Shown here piece by piece: positions 55,295-63,213 of a stretch of DNA of 64,000 nucleotides. The notes beneath the pieces are model-generated. The model had not been told where the DNA came from. It did not search any database and worked only from the letters and a program-made list of their open reading frames with translations. Each line of letters opens with the position of its first letter. Positions within the stretch are counted from its first letter, which is position 1. Source of the stretch: Xanthomonas citri pv. mangiferaeindicae (lineage in GTDB: Bacteria; Pseudomonadota; Gammaproteobacteria; Xanthomonadales; Xanthomonadaceae). The position numbers and the translations under genes are program-made. The stretch spans positions 2,728,001-2,792,000 of the forward strand of contig CP016836.1 in NCBI GenBank assembly GCA_002240395.1, written 5' to 3'.

Positions 55295-55809
55295 GTTTCG
55301 GGCCGGCGGAGGCGCCGCGCGTGCGCGCCTGCGTCGGGCTGGGCGCCAATCTCGGCGACGCCGTCGCGACGTTGCATGACGCGGCGCGCGCGCTGGCAGC
55401 CTTGCCCGGCATCTCGGGGTTTGCGCTGTCGCGCTTTTATCGCACGCCCGCGTGGGGCGTGACCGAGCAGCCGGATTTCATCAACGCCGCGGCAGCGTTT
55501 GAGACCGGCTTGCCGGCAACCGCACTGCTCGAGACGCTGTTGTCGATCGAAACCGCGCTGGGGCGACGCCGCGCGGCCGATGGCAGCGACCGCTGGGGGC
55601 CGCGCACACTCGACCTCGATCTGCTGCTGTACGGCGATGCGGTGCTCGCATTGTCGGGACTGATCGTTCCGCATCCGCATCTGCATGCGCGCGCATTCGC
55701 GCTGGTGCCGCTGCTCGATGTCGCGCCCGATGCGCACATTCCTGGTGTCGGCAAAGCTGCCGACGTGCTCGCGGGCATGGATCGAAGCGGCATCGAAGCG
55801 ATACCCTAG
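55291..55809 (+). CDS. folK: 6-hydroxymethyl-7,8-dihydropterin pyrophosphokinase
   Basis: A 172-residue kinase of folate synthesis. Conserved parts are GLGANLGD at the N-terminus, FINAAAAFET, the ATP/Mg-binding RWGPRTLDLDLLLYG and PHPHLHARAFALVPLLD. It overlaps pcnB by ATGA and precedes panB by 4 bases, so pcnB-folK-panB are one transcript, as in many gammaproteobacteria. Confidence 0.95.
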   Translation: MSFGPAEAPRVRACVGLGANLGDAVATLHDAARALAALPGISGFALSRFYRTPAWGVTEQPDFINAAAAFETGLPATALLETLLSIETALGRRRAADGSDRWGPRTLDLDLLLYGDAVLALSGLIVPHPHLHARAFALVPLLDVAPDAHIPGVGKAADVLAGMDRSGIEAIP

Positions 55810-55813
55810 GGCG

Positions 55814-56632
55814 ATGACCACGCCCAACACTTCCGCGCCGGTGACCGTGCCCGCGCTGTTCGAGGCCCGCGCCGCGGGTCACCGGCTCTCGATGCTTACC
55901 GCCTACGACGCCGGGTTCGCGCGCACCTTCGATGCGGCCGGGGTCGAACTGCTGCTGGTCGGCGATTCGCTGGGCATGGTGGTGCAGGGGCACGGCTCGA
56001 CGTTGCCGGTCACCACCGACGACATGGTCTATCACACCGCCTGCGTGGCACGGGCGGCCCGGCGCGCGCTCATCGTCTCCGACCTGTCGTTCCAGGCCGA
56101 TGCGACGCCCGAGCGTGCGCTCGACGCCGCCACCCGGTTGCTGCAGGCCGGTGCCGGCATGGTCAAGCTCGAAGGGGCGACGGCGAACAAGCGCGAGGTC
56201 GTGCGCTTCCTGGTCGAACGCGAGATCCCGGTCTGCGCGCACTTGGGGCTCACACCACAGTCGGTGCTGCGCTTCGGCGGGTTCAAGGTGCAGGGCCGCG
56301 ACGAGGCCGCCGCGCAGGCACTGCGCGAGGACGCGCTCGCGATCGCCGAGGCCGGTGCCTCGTTGATCGTGCTCGAGGGCGTGCCGGCTGCGCTGGCCGC
56401 CGAGATCACCGCCGCTTCGCCAGTGCCGACGATCGGCATCGGCGCAGGCCCCCACTGCGACGGCCAGGTGCTGGTGCTGCACGACATGCTCGGTCTGGAC
56501 AGCGGCCATCGCCGGCCGAAGTTCGTCCGCGACTTCCTGGCCGATGGCGGCTCGGTCGCCGGCGCGGCACGTGCGTACGTCGCGGCGGTGCGCGACGGCA
56601 GCTTCCCCGGCCCCGAGCATTCCTACAGCTGA
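55814..56632 (+). CDS. panB: 3-methyl-2-oxobutanoate hydroxymethyltransferase
   Basis: A 272-residue enzyme of pantothenate synthesis that makes ketopantoate. Motifs are LTAYDAGFARTFDAAGVELLLVGDSLGMV, ATPERALDAATRLL, KLEGA and CAHLGLTPQ. The catalytic Glu is in IVLEGVPA, and the ending GIGAGPHCDGQVLVLHDMLGL is typical. It begins 4 bases after folK. panC follows after 44 bases. Confidence 0.96.
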   Translation: MTTPNTSAPVTVPALFEARAAGHRLSMLTAYDAGFARTFDAAGVELLLVGDSLGMVVQGHGSTLPVTTDDMVYHTACVARAARRALIVSDLSFQADATPERALDAATRLLQAGAGMVKLEGATANKREVVRFLVEREIPVCAHLGLTPQSVLRFGGFKVQGRDEAAAQALREDALAIAEAGASLIVLEGVPAALAAEITAASPVPTIGIGAGPHCDGQVLVLHDMLGLDSGHRRPKFVRDFLADGGSVAGAARAYVAAVRDGSFPGPEHSYS

Positions 56633-56676
56633 GCGCAGCACAGCCGGCTTTCGCCTTCCAATCCGTACGCCCTGCC

Positions 56677-57543
56677 ATGATCGAAACCGTCGACAGCCTG
56701 ACCGTCCTGCGCGCGCGTATCGCGGATTGGAAGCGTGCGGGCCTGCGCGTGGGTCTGGTGCCGACGATGGGCAACCTGCACGCGGGGCACTTTTCGCTGG
56801 TCGCGGCCTTGCGCACGCAGGTCGACCGTGTCGTCGCCAGCGTGTTCGTCAATCCCACCCAGTTCGGGCCCAACGAGGATTTCGCGCGCTATCCGCGTAC
56901 GCCCGAGCAGGACGCGCAGGGACTGGCCGCTGCGGGCTGCGACCTGCTGTGGCAGCCGTCGGTGGAGACGATGTATCCGCTGGGGCTGGCGAACACGGTC
57001 ACCGTGCGCGTGCCCGGAATCACCGAAGTGCTCGACGGCGCGCATCGGCCGGGGCACTTCGATGGTGTGGCGACCGTCGTCGCGCGCCTGTTCAACCAGG
57101 TGCAGCCCGATGTCGCCGCGTTCGGACGCAAGGACTACCAGCAACTGGCGGTGATCGCGCACTTGGTCACCGAGCTCGCGTTCCCGGTGCAGGTGCTGCC
57201 GGTCGCGATCGCGCGTGATGCCGACGGGCTGGCACTGAGTTCGCGCAACCAGTATCTGGACGCCGACCAGCGCGCACTGGCGCCGCAGCTGTATCGCACG
57301 CTGCAGGCAATGCGCGAGGGCCTGCGTGCCGGTCGCGCGCCGGCCGAGGTCGAGGCCGACGCGCAGGCGCAGCTCAGCGCGCAGGGGTTCGCGGTCGACT
57401 ACGCGGTCGTGCGCACGCCCGCGCTCGGATCGCTGGCGCCCGGCGACGTCGAGGCGGTCGCACTGCTCGCCGCCCGGCTGGGCTCGACCCGCTTGATCGA
57501 CAACCTCGAATTCAGCCTGGCGCCGGCGTCCGCAGCCGGCTGA
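56677..57543 (+). CDS. panC: Pantothenate synthetase
   Basis: A 288-residue ligase joining pantoate and beta-alanine with ATP. The HIGH-like PTMGNLHAGHFSLV, VNPTQFGPNEDF, the pantoate-binding GHFDGVATVVARLFN with FGRKDYQQL, and the KMSKS-like SSRNQYL are all intact. It lies between panB and panD in the usual order. Confidence 0.96.
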   Translation: MIETVDSLTVLRARIADWKRAGLRVGLVPTMGNLHAGHFSLVAALRTQVDRVVASVFVNPTQFGPNEDFARYPRTPEQDAQGLAAAGCDLLWQPSVETMYPLGLANTVTVRVPGITEVLDGAHRPGHFDGVATVVARLFNQVQPDVAAFGRKDYQQLAVIAHLVTELAFPVQVLPVAIARDADGLALSSRNQYLDADQRALAPQLYRTLQAMREGLRAGRAPAEVEADAQAQLSAQGFAVDYAVVRTPALGSLAPGDVEAVALLAARLGSTRLIDNLEFSLAPASAAG

Positions 57544-57571
57544 ATCGCCGCTCGCGCGCCCGGGGCGCATG

Positions 57572-57599
57572 TTGCGATGCCGCACGCGGCGCCTATACT
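57572..57599 (+). promoter_or_regulatory. Probable promoter of panD
   Basis: TTGCGA (57572-57577) and TATACT (57594-57599) are spaced by 16 bases, 54 bases before the panD ATG. This suggests panD and pgi can be expressed apart from panBC. Confidence 0.55.
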
Positions 57600-57653
57600 T
57601 GCCCACTCCTGCGGAACGCCCGCGTCTGCCAAAGGCCGCACCCGGCCGCCGCC

Positions 57654-58034
57654 ATGCAACTGACCCTGCTCAAAGCCAAGATCCACCGCGCGTCCGTAAC
57701 CCACGCCGAGCTGCATTACGAAGGCTCGTGCGCGATCGACGGCCATCTGCTCGACCTGTCGGGCATTCGTGAGTACGAGCGCATCGAGATCTACAACATC
57801 AACAACGGTGAGCGGTTCGCGACCTACGCGATCCGCGCCGAGGCCGGCAGCGGCATCATCTCGGTCAACGGCGCCGCCGCGCACAAGGCCGGCGTCGGCG
57901 ATCTGGTGATCATCTGCGCCTATGGTGTGCTCGACGAGGCGCAGGCGGCCAAGTTCAAGCCGACCCTGGTCTACGTCGACCGGCAGAATCGGATGACGCA
58001 CACCAACGATTCGATCCCGGCGCAGGCCGCCTGA
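57654..58034 (+). CDS. panD: Aspartate 1-decarboxylase (proenzyme)
   Basis: A 126-residue pyruvoyl enzyme that makes beta-alanine from aspartate. The self-cleavage site is Gly24-Ser25 in HYEGSCAID; Ser25 becomes the pyruvoyl group. YNINNGERF and the later GAAAHKAGVGDLVIICAYG complete the family signature. Its stop overlaps the ATG of pgi (TGATG). Confidence 0.96.
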   Translation: MQLTLLKAKIHRASVTHAELHYEGSCAIDGHLLDLSGIREYERIEIYNINNGERFATYAIRAEAGSGIISVNGAAAHKAGVGDLVIICAYGVLDEAQAAKFKPTLVYVDRQNRMTHTNDSIPAQAA

Positions 58035-59563
58035 TGACGATGGCGGTGCGATTGATCCGCGACACGCTGGCGCCGCACGCCCGGCGCCTGGACGCGGCGC
58101 ACATCGCCGACCTCGTTGCCGCCGATGCCGCGCGCCCGCGCGACTTCGCGCTGCGCGTCGGTGGGCTTTACGCCAGCTTCGCGCGCCAGCGCTTCGACCG
58201 CGAGGCGCGCGATGCGCTGCTCGCGCTTGGCGCGTCGGCCGACCTGGCGGCCGCGATGCGCGCGCTGTTCGACGGCGCCATCGTCAACACCTCCGAGCAG
58301 CGCCCAGCGCTGCACGTCGCATTGCGCTCGGCACTGTCGCAGGCGCCGGCTGCGCGCGACGCACGCGAGCAGGCGCTCGCTGCACGCACGCGCATGCGCG
58401 CGCTGGTCGCGCAGCTCGAGGCCTCCGAGGTCACCGATATCGTCAATGTCGGCATCGGCGGCTCCGATCTCGGCCCACGGCTGGTGGTCGACGCGCTCAA
58501 GGACTTCGGCACCGGTCGTTTCCGGGTGCATTTTCTGACCAACGTGGACGGCAGCGACGCCCAGCACCGCCTGGCGAAGCTGGATCCGGCAAAGACCGCG
58601 GCGATCCTGGTCTCCAAGACCTTCGGCACACAGGAGACCCTGCTCAACGGTGCGGTCGTGCGCGACTGGCTGGGTGGCAGCGAGCGGCTGTACGCGGTCA
58701 GCGCCAACGTGCCGCGGGCGCAGGCCTTCGGCGTCGCGCCCGAGCGCGTGCTGCCGATGTGGGACTGGGTCGGTGGCCGCTATTCGCTGTGGTCGGCGGT
58801 CGGGTTCTCGATCGCGCTGGCGATCGGCGCCGACGGCTTCGATGCCTTGCTCGACGGCGCGGCCGAGATGGACGCGCACGCCCTGCAGACGCCGCTGGCC
58901 GGCAACCTGCCGCTGCTGCACGCGCTGACCGCCATCTGGAACCGCAATGCGCTGGGCCTGGCCACGCACGCCGTGTTGCCCTACGACGAGCGGCTGGCGT
59001 TGCTGCCGGCCTACCTGCAGCAGTTGGTGATGGAGAGCCTGGGCAAGTCGGTCACGCCCGAGGGCGAGCCGGTCGGGCTCGACACCGTGCCGGTGCTGTG
59101 GGGCGGACCGGGCACCAACTCGCAGCACAGTTTCTTCCAGGCGCTGCACCAGGGCACGCAGACGGTGCCGGCCGATTTCATCGGCGTGGTGAATCCGGCG
59201 CACCCGCATGCAGACAACCACGCCGCGCTGCTGTCGAACCTGCTCGCGCAGACCGAAGCGCTGGCCAACGGGTTTTCCGCTGACGATCCGCAGAAGTCCT
59301 ATCCCGGCAACCGCCCGTCGACCTTGTTGCTGCTCGACCGGCTCGACCCGCACAGCCTCGGCGCGCTGATCGCGCTTTACGAGCACAGCGTCTACGCGCA
59401 GTCGGTGCTGTGGGGCATCAACGCGTTCGATCAGTGGGGCGTCGAACTGGGCAAGCGCATCGCCGGCGAACTGCTGCCCGCGGTGCAGGGTCAGGACGCC
59501 GAGATCGCCGATCCGGTCACCCGCGCCCTGCTCGACGAACTGCGCGCACGCCGCAACGCCTGA
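58034..59563 (+). CDS. pgi: Glucose-6-phosphate isomerase
   Basis: A 509-residue isomerase of glycolysis and gluconeogenesis. Motifs are NVGIGGSDLGPRLV, LVSKTFGTQET, GGRYSLWSAVG, and the catalytic region GGPGTNSQHSFFQALHQGT with the active-site His. Length is slightly shorter than E. coli Pgi (549), as is normal in Xanthomonadaceae. It overlaps panD by one base, suggesting coupled translation. A repeat-rich non-coding stretch follows. Confidence 0.96.
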   Translation: MTMAVRLIRDTLAPHARRLDAAHIADLVAADAARPRDFALRVGGLYASFARQRFDREARDALLALGASADLAAAMRALFDGAIVNTSEQRPALHVALRSALSQAPAARDAREQALAARTRMRALVAQLEASEVTDIVNVGIGGSDLGPRLVVDALKDFGTGRFRVHFLTNVDGSDAQHRLAKLDPAKTAAILVSKTFGTQETLLNGAVVRDWLGGSERLYAVSANVPRAQAFGVAPERVLPMWDWVGGRYSLWSAVGFSIALAIGADGFDALLDGAAEMDAHALQTPLAGNLPLLHALTAIWNRNALGLATHAVLPYDERLALLPAYLQQLVMESLGKSVTPEGEPVGLDTVPVLWGGPGTNSQHSFFQALHQGTQTVPADFIGVVNPAHPHADNHAALLSNLLAQTEALANGFSADDPQKSYPGNRPSTLLLLDRLDPHSLGALIALYEHSVYAQSVLWGINAFDQWGVELGKRIAGELLPAVQGQDAEIADPVTRALLDELRARRNA

Positions 59564-59652
59564 TCCGCGTCGACCTCCCGCGCGCGCGGGGTCGACACGC
59601 GCAGCGCGTCAGGTGGGGGATGGGCTTGTCGCACAAAGCGCCCCCATCCCAA

Positions 59653-59790
59653 CCTTCCCCGCGTGCGGGGGAAGGAGCATAAGCCGGCCTTCCCCGCGTG
59701 CGGGGAGGAGCACAAGCCAGCCTTCCCCGCGTGCGGGGAAATGAGCATAAGCCAGCGTTCCCCGCGTGCGGGAAGGAGCGCAGGCGTATC
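59653..59790. repeat. Four tandem 33-35 bp repeats with a CCCCGCGTGCGGGG palindrome
   Basis: Units start at 59653, 59688, 59721 and 59756, with period 35, 33 and 35. Each begins CCTTCCCCGCGTGCGGGG (last copy CGTTCC...) and has a GAGCAYAAGCC-like tail. The spacers are part of the repeat rather than unique, so this is a degenerate tandem array rather than CRISPR. Confidence 0.85.
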
Positions 59791-59830
59791 CGTGCGTGTG
59801 GGAGTCGGCCGCGCGCCGCAGGCTGAAGTC

Positions 59831-59854
59831 ACCTCCCCCGCGTGCGGGGGAGGT
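59831..59854. repeat. Palindrome ACCTCCCCCGC-NN-GCGGGGGAGGT, copy 2
   Basis: Perfect 11-base arms around GT, identical to the arms at 53640-53663, and followed again by a GC-rich palindrome and GGGTGGGGG. The tandem units just upstream are a variant of the same theme (CTTCCCC for CTCCCCC). Confidence 0.8.
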
Positions 59855-59994
59855 CAGCGCGCGCAGCGCGCTGGGTGGGGGCGGGGGCGGGCCCTTACGG
59901 CCCTGTCATCCCGCCAACGCTGACCTGCCGCCGGACAACCGGCGTTCGCGCGACGCCGCGATCGACCGAACGCCGTACGCGACGTGCCGCTTCG

Positions 59995-61095
59995 TCACCG
60001 CGCGTCGTGCTGCGCCAGCGCCCATTCGACATGCTCGTCGACCAGCGCATCGCCCGAATGCCGGCGCGTGCGCAAGGCGGCAATGGTGTCGGGGGCGGTC
60101 GGCGCGTTGCCCAGCGCGACGGCGATATTGCGCAGCCAGCGACGATGGCCACTGCGGCGCAGCGGCGAGCCTTCGGTGCGCTGCAGGAATTCGTCCTCTT
60201 CCCAGGCGAACAGCTCGGCCAGAGTCGCGGTGTCCAGGCCGTTGCGGGCGCGGAAGTCGGGTTCGTCGTGGCGCTTGGCGAACTTGTTCCACGGGCAGAC
60301 CAGTTGGCAGTCGTCGCAGCCGAAGATGCGGTTGCCGATCGGCGTGCGCAGTGGTTCGGGGATCGCGCCGTCGTGTTCGATCGTCAGGTACGAGATGCAG
60401 CGGCGCGCATCGAGCCGGTACGGTGCGACGATCGCCTGCGTCGGGCAGACGTCGATGCAGCGCGTGCAGGTACCGCAATGCGCGCTCGCTGGCGGATCGA
60501 TCGGCAGCGGCACATCGACGTAGATCTCGCCCAGGAAGAACCACGAGCCGCCGCGCTTGTCGATCAGGCAGGTGTGCTTGCCGATCCAGCCCAGGCCGGC
60601 GTTGCGCGCAAGCGCGCGTTCGAGCACCGGCGCCGAATCGACGAACACCCGATGGCCGAACGGGCCGATCTCCTCGGCGATACGGTGCGCGAACTTCTGC
60701 AGCCGGTTGCGCATGAGCTTGTGGTAGTCGCGACCGAGCGCATAGCGCGCGACGTAGGCGCGGCGGCCGTCGGCCAGCGTGTCCCAGGCGCTGTCGTCGT
60801 CGTTGCGACCGTAGTCGAGCCCCACCGAAATCACCCGCACGGTGCCCGGCAGCAGTTCGGCGGGACGTGCGCGCAGCGTGCCGTGGCGCGCCATCCAGTC
60901 CATCGTGCCGTACAGCCCCTGGGCCAGCCAATCGCGCAGGTGTGCCTCGTCTTCGGCGAGTTCGATCCCGGCAATGCCACAGCGCTGGAAGCCCATCTCG
61001 GCCGCGATCGCGCGGATGCGCGCAGCCACATGCTGCGGCTCGGGCGGGGAGCGGGCCGGTGGCGCGGCATCGGGGGTGTCGGGGCGGGGACTCAC
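59995..61095 (-). CDS. queG: Epoxyqueuosine reductase QueG
   Basis: A 366-residue cobalamin- and iron-sulfur-dependent enzyme that makes the last step of queuosine in tRNA. Two ferredoxin-type 4Fe-4S motifs are visible (CGTCTRCIDVCPTQAI and, with FGCDDCQLVCPWN, the second set). N-terminal elements GLYGTMDWM and RALARNAGLGWIGKHT are typical. GTG at 61095 gives MSPRPDTPD and only 26 bases from the divergent nnr start. The tail ends with a HEAT-like helical region. Confidence 0.94.
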   Translation of the reverse strand: MSPRPDTPDAAPPARSPPEPQHVAARIRAIAAEMGFQRCGIAGIELAEDEAHLRDWLAQGLYGTMDWMARHGTLRARPAELLPGTVRVISVGLDYGRNDDDSAWDTLADGRRAYVARYALGRDYHKLMRNRLQKFAHRIAEEIGPFGHRVFVDSAPVLERALARNAGLGWIGKHTCLIDKRGGSWFFLGEIYVDVPLPIDPPASAHCGTCTRCIDVCPTQAIVAPYRLDARRCISYLTIEHDGAIPEPLRTPIGNRIFGCDDCQLVCPWNKFAKRHDEPDFRARNGLDTATLAELFAWEEDEFLQRTEGSPLRRSGHRRWLRNIAVALGNAPTAPDTIAALRTRRHSGDALVDEHVEWALAQHDAR

Positions 61096-61121
61096 GATGC
61101 GTGAAGTATAGAATCGGCGCG
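61096..61121. promoter_or_regulatory. 26-base divergent intergenic region with a -10 element for nnr
   Basis: TATAGAAT (61107-61114) lies so close to the nnr ATG (61122) that transcription would begin at or near the start codon. No ribosome site fits in between. This suggests a leaderless nnr-tsaE message. The minus-strand promoter of queG must lie within nnr. Confidence 0.5.
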
Positions 61122-62657
61122 ATGAGCCCACCCTGTGCCTCGAACGCGGCGTCCATGCCGGGAACCCTGCTGTACGACGCGGCGGCCTTGCGCGCGCTCG
61201 AGACCGCGGCGATCGCAGCCGAGGGCGGCGATGCCGGTGTGCTGATGGCGCGCGCCGGGCAGGCCGCGTGGCGTCTGGTGCAGAGCCGCTGGCCGCAGGT
61301 GGCGACGCTCGTCGTGGTCTGCGGACCGGGCAACAACGGCGGCGACGGCTACGTGCTCGCGCGCCACGCGCAGTCGGCCGGCTGCGAGGTGCAGGTGGTC
61401 CGCCTCGACACGCATGCGCCACGGACCGAGCTGTCGCGCGCTGCGTGCGCGGCCTTCGTGGAGGCCGGCGGCCACATCGTGACATTCGATGGCGGCCCGC
61501 TCCCATCGGCCGGGTTGGTCGTCGATGCCGTGTTCGGCATCGGCCTGTCGCGTGCGCCCGACGCCGACGCTGCGACCTTGATCGCCGCGATCGATGCCGC
61601 GCCCGCGCCGGTGCTGGCGCTCGACGTGCCCAGCGGCCTAGACGGCGATCGCGGCAGCGTGCCGGGTGTCGCGGTGCATGCCGAGGCCACGCTGCAGTTC
61701 CTCGCCGCGCATATCGGCCTGCAGACCGGTGACGGCCCCGACCATGCCGGCGACCTGACACTCGATCCGCTCGGCGTCGATCCGGCCCTGATGGCCGCCG
61801 CCGGGCCCGGCGGCGCGCGCCGGATCGAGGCCAATGACCTGGCGCACTGGCTGCGCCCGCGTCTGCGCAACAGCCACAAGGGGACCTCCGGCCGCGTGCT
61901 GGTCGTCGGCGGCGACCACGGCATGGGCGGGGCGGTGATGCTGGCCACCGAGGCTGCGCTGCGCGCCGGGGCCGGGCTGGTGTCGGTCGCGACCCAGGCG
62001 GCGCATGTCGCCCCGCTGCTGGTGCGCTGTCCGGAGGCGATGGCCCGCCGCATCGACAACACGTCCACGCTCGCGCATCTGCTCGCGACCGCCGATGTGG
62101 TCGCGCTCGGCCCGGGGCTGGGACGCGGCGCCTGGGGCCACGGGCTGTACGACGAGGTGCTGGGCAGCGGCCGCCCGCTGGTGCTCGATGCCGACGCGCT
62201 GAGTCTGCTGGCCACCATGCCCCGTGCGCTCCCGTCCGGGACCGTGCTGACCCCACATCCGGGCGAAGCCGGGCGCCTGCTCGGCGTTGCAACCGCCGAC
62301 ATCCAGCGCGACCGGCCCGCCGCGGTGCGCCGGCTGGCCGCCCAGACCGGCGCGGTCGTCGTGCTCAAGGGCGCGGGCACATTGGTCTGTGCGCCGGGCG
62401 GCACGCCGTGGCTGGTCGCCGCCGGCAACCCGGGCATGGCGACCGGCGGCATGGGCGATGCGCTGACCGGCGTGATCGCGGCGCTGCGCGCCCAGGGGCT
62501 CGATCCCGAATCCGCCGCGGCCTGCGGCGCGCTGCTGCATGCCGCCGCCGGCGATCTCGCGGCGTGTAATGGCGGCGAGCGCGGCCTGTTGCCGGTCGAC
62601 CTGGTCGCCGCGCTGCGTCCGCTGGCCAATCCGGCGCCGATGGAGACGTGGCGATGA
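61122..62657 (+). CDS. nnr: Bifunctional NAD(P)H-hydrate epimerase and ADP-dependent dehydratase
   Basis: A 511-residue repair enzyme for damaged NAD(P)H. The N-terminal epimerase domain (about 10-215) has VVCGPGNNGGDGYVLAR and ALDVPSGLDGDRG. The C-terminal dehydratase (about 225-505) has HKGTSGRVLVVGGDHGMGGA, VLTPHPGEAGRLLG and GNPGMATGGMGDALTGVI. ATG at 61122 is the first of two candidates; 61158 is the other. It overlaps tsaE by ATGA. The order queG, nnr, tsaE, amidase matches E. coli. Confidence 0.94.
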   Translation: MSPPCASNAASMPGTLLYDAAALRALETAAIAAEGGDAGVLMARAGQAAWRLVQSRWPQVATLVVVCGPGNNGGDGYVLARHAQSAGCEVQVVRLDTHAPRTELSRAACAAFVEAGGHIVTFDGGPLPSAGLVVDAVFGIGLSRAPDADAATLIAAIDAAPAPVLALDVPSGLDGDRGSVPGVAVHAEATLQFLAAHIGLQTGDGPDHAGDLTLDPLGVDPALMAAAGPGGARRIEANDLAHWLRPRLRNSHKGTSGRVLVVGGDHGMGGAVMLATEAALRAGAGLVSVATQAAHVAPLLVRCPEAMARRIDNTSTLAHLLATADVVALGPGLGRGAWGHGLYDEVLGSGRPLVLDADALSLLATMPRALPSGTVLTPHPGEAGRLLGVATADIQRDRPAAVRRLAAQTGAVVVLKGAGTLVCAPGGTPWLVAAGNPGMATGGMGDALTGVIAALRAQGLDPESAAACGALLHAAAGDLAACNGGERGLLPVDLVAALRPLANPAPMETWR

Positions 62658-63139
62658 GCCTGTGGCAACTCGACGGCGAGGCCGCGACCCAGGCCTTCGC
62701 GCAGGCGCTCGCCGCCACCGCCCCCACGCCGGCGGTGGTGCATCTGCAAGGCGACCTGGGAGCGGGCAAGTCGACGCTGGCCCGCGCCTGGCTGCGTGCC
62801 CTGGGCGTGACCGGCACCGTCCGCAGCCCGACCTACACGCTGGTCGAGCGCTACCCGGTGGCGGGGGGCGAAGCGTTACACCTGGATCTGTACCGCATCG
62901 GCGACATCGGCGAGCTGGAGTTTCTCGGCCTCGATGACATCGCCGCGCGGCTGTGGTTGATCGAGTGGCCCGAGCGCGGCGCCGACGCCTTGCCACAGCC
63001 GGATCTGCGGATCTGTCTGGCCTTGTCGGGCCAGGGGCGCAGCGTTCGCCTCGATGCGCTCTCGGACGCCGGCCGGCGCTGGTGCGAGGCGGTCGCAGCG
63101 TCGGTCCGTTTGCCAACTGTTGCTGAACCGAAACCGTAG
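62654..63139 (+). CDS. tsaE: tRNA threonylcarbamoyladenosine biosynthesis ATPase TsaE
   Basis: A 161-residue ATPase that works with TsaB and TsaD to make the t6A base of tRNA. Walker A is GDLGAGKST, followed by the typical VRSPTYTLVERY and LDLYRIGDIGELEFLGLDD...LIEWPERG. ATG at 62654 overlaps the nnr stop; an in-frame GTG at 62648 is less likely. The amidase gene follows after 74 bases. Confidence 0.95.
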   Translation: MSLWQLDGEAATQAFAQALAATAPTPAVVHLQGDLGAGKSTLARAWLRALGVTGTVRSPTYTLVERYPVAGGEALHLDLYRIGDIGELEFLGLDDIAARLWLIEWPERGADALPQPDLRICLALSGQGRSVRLDALSDAGRRWCEAVAASVRLPTVAEPKP

Positions 63140-63213
63140 GAAGGATACGCAGGCTGCGGATTTGCAAGGGAAAACGGCTTGCATTGTCCTGGCGGCGATG
63201 ATTGACTAGCCGC

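Larger units (their letters stand above)
59564..59994. other. 431-base repeat-rich intergenic region after pgi
   Basis: Convergent pgi and queG are separated by repetitive DNA: a block with GCGCAGCGCG palindromes at 59595-59615, a tandem array (59653 to about 59790) and a copy of the ACCTCCCCCGC palindrome at 59831-59854. No coding potential is credible; open frames here only translate the repeat. Confidence 0.65.

Noticed and set aside
59653..59790. Tandem 33-35 bp units that at first look like a short CRISPR array
   Set aside because: The whole unit, including the tail between palindromes, is repeated; there are no unique spacers and no cas genes.
59663..59923. Small open frame over the tandem repeats after pgi
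   Set aside because: It only translates the repeat (HKPAFPACGE units); no start context or conserved domain.
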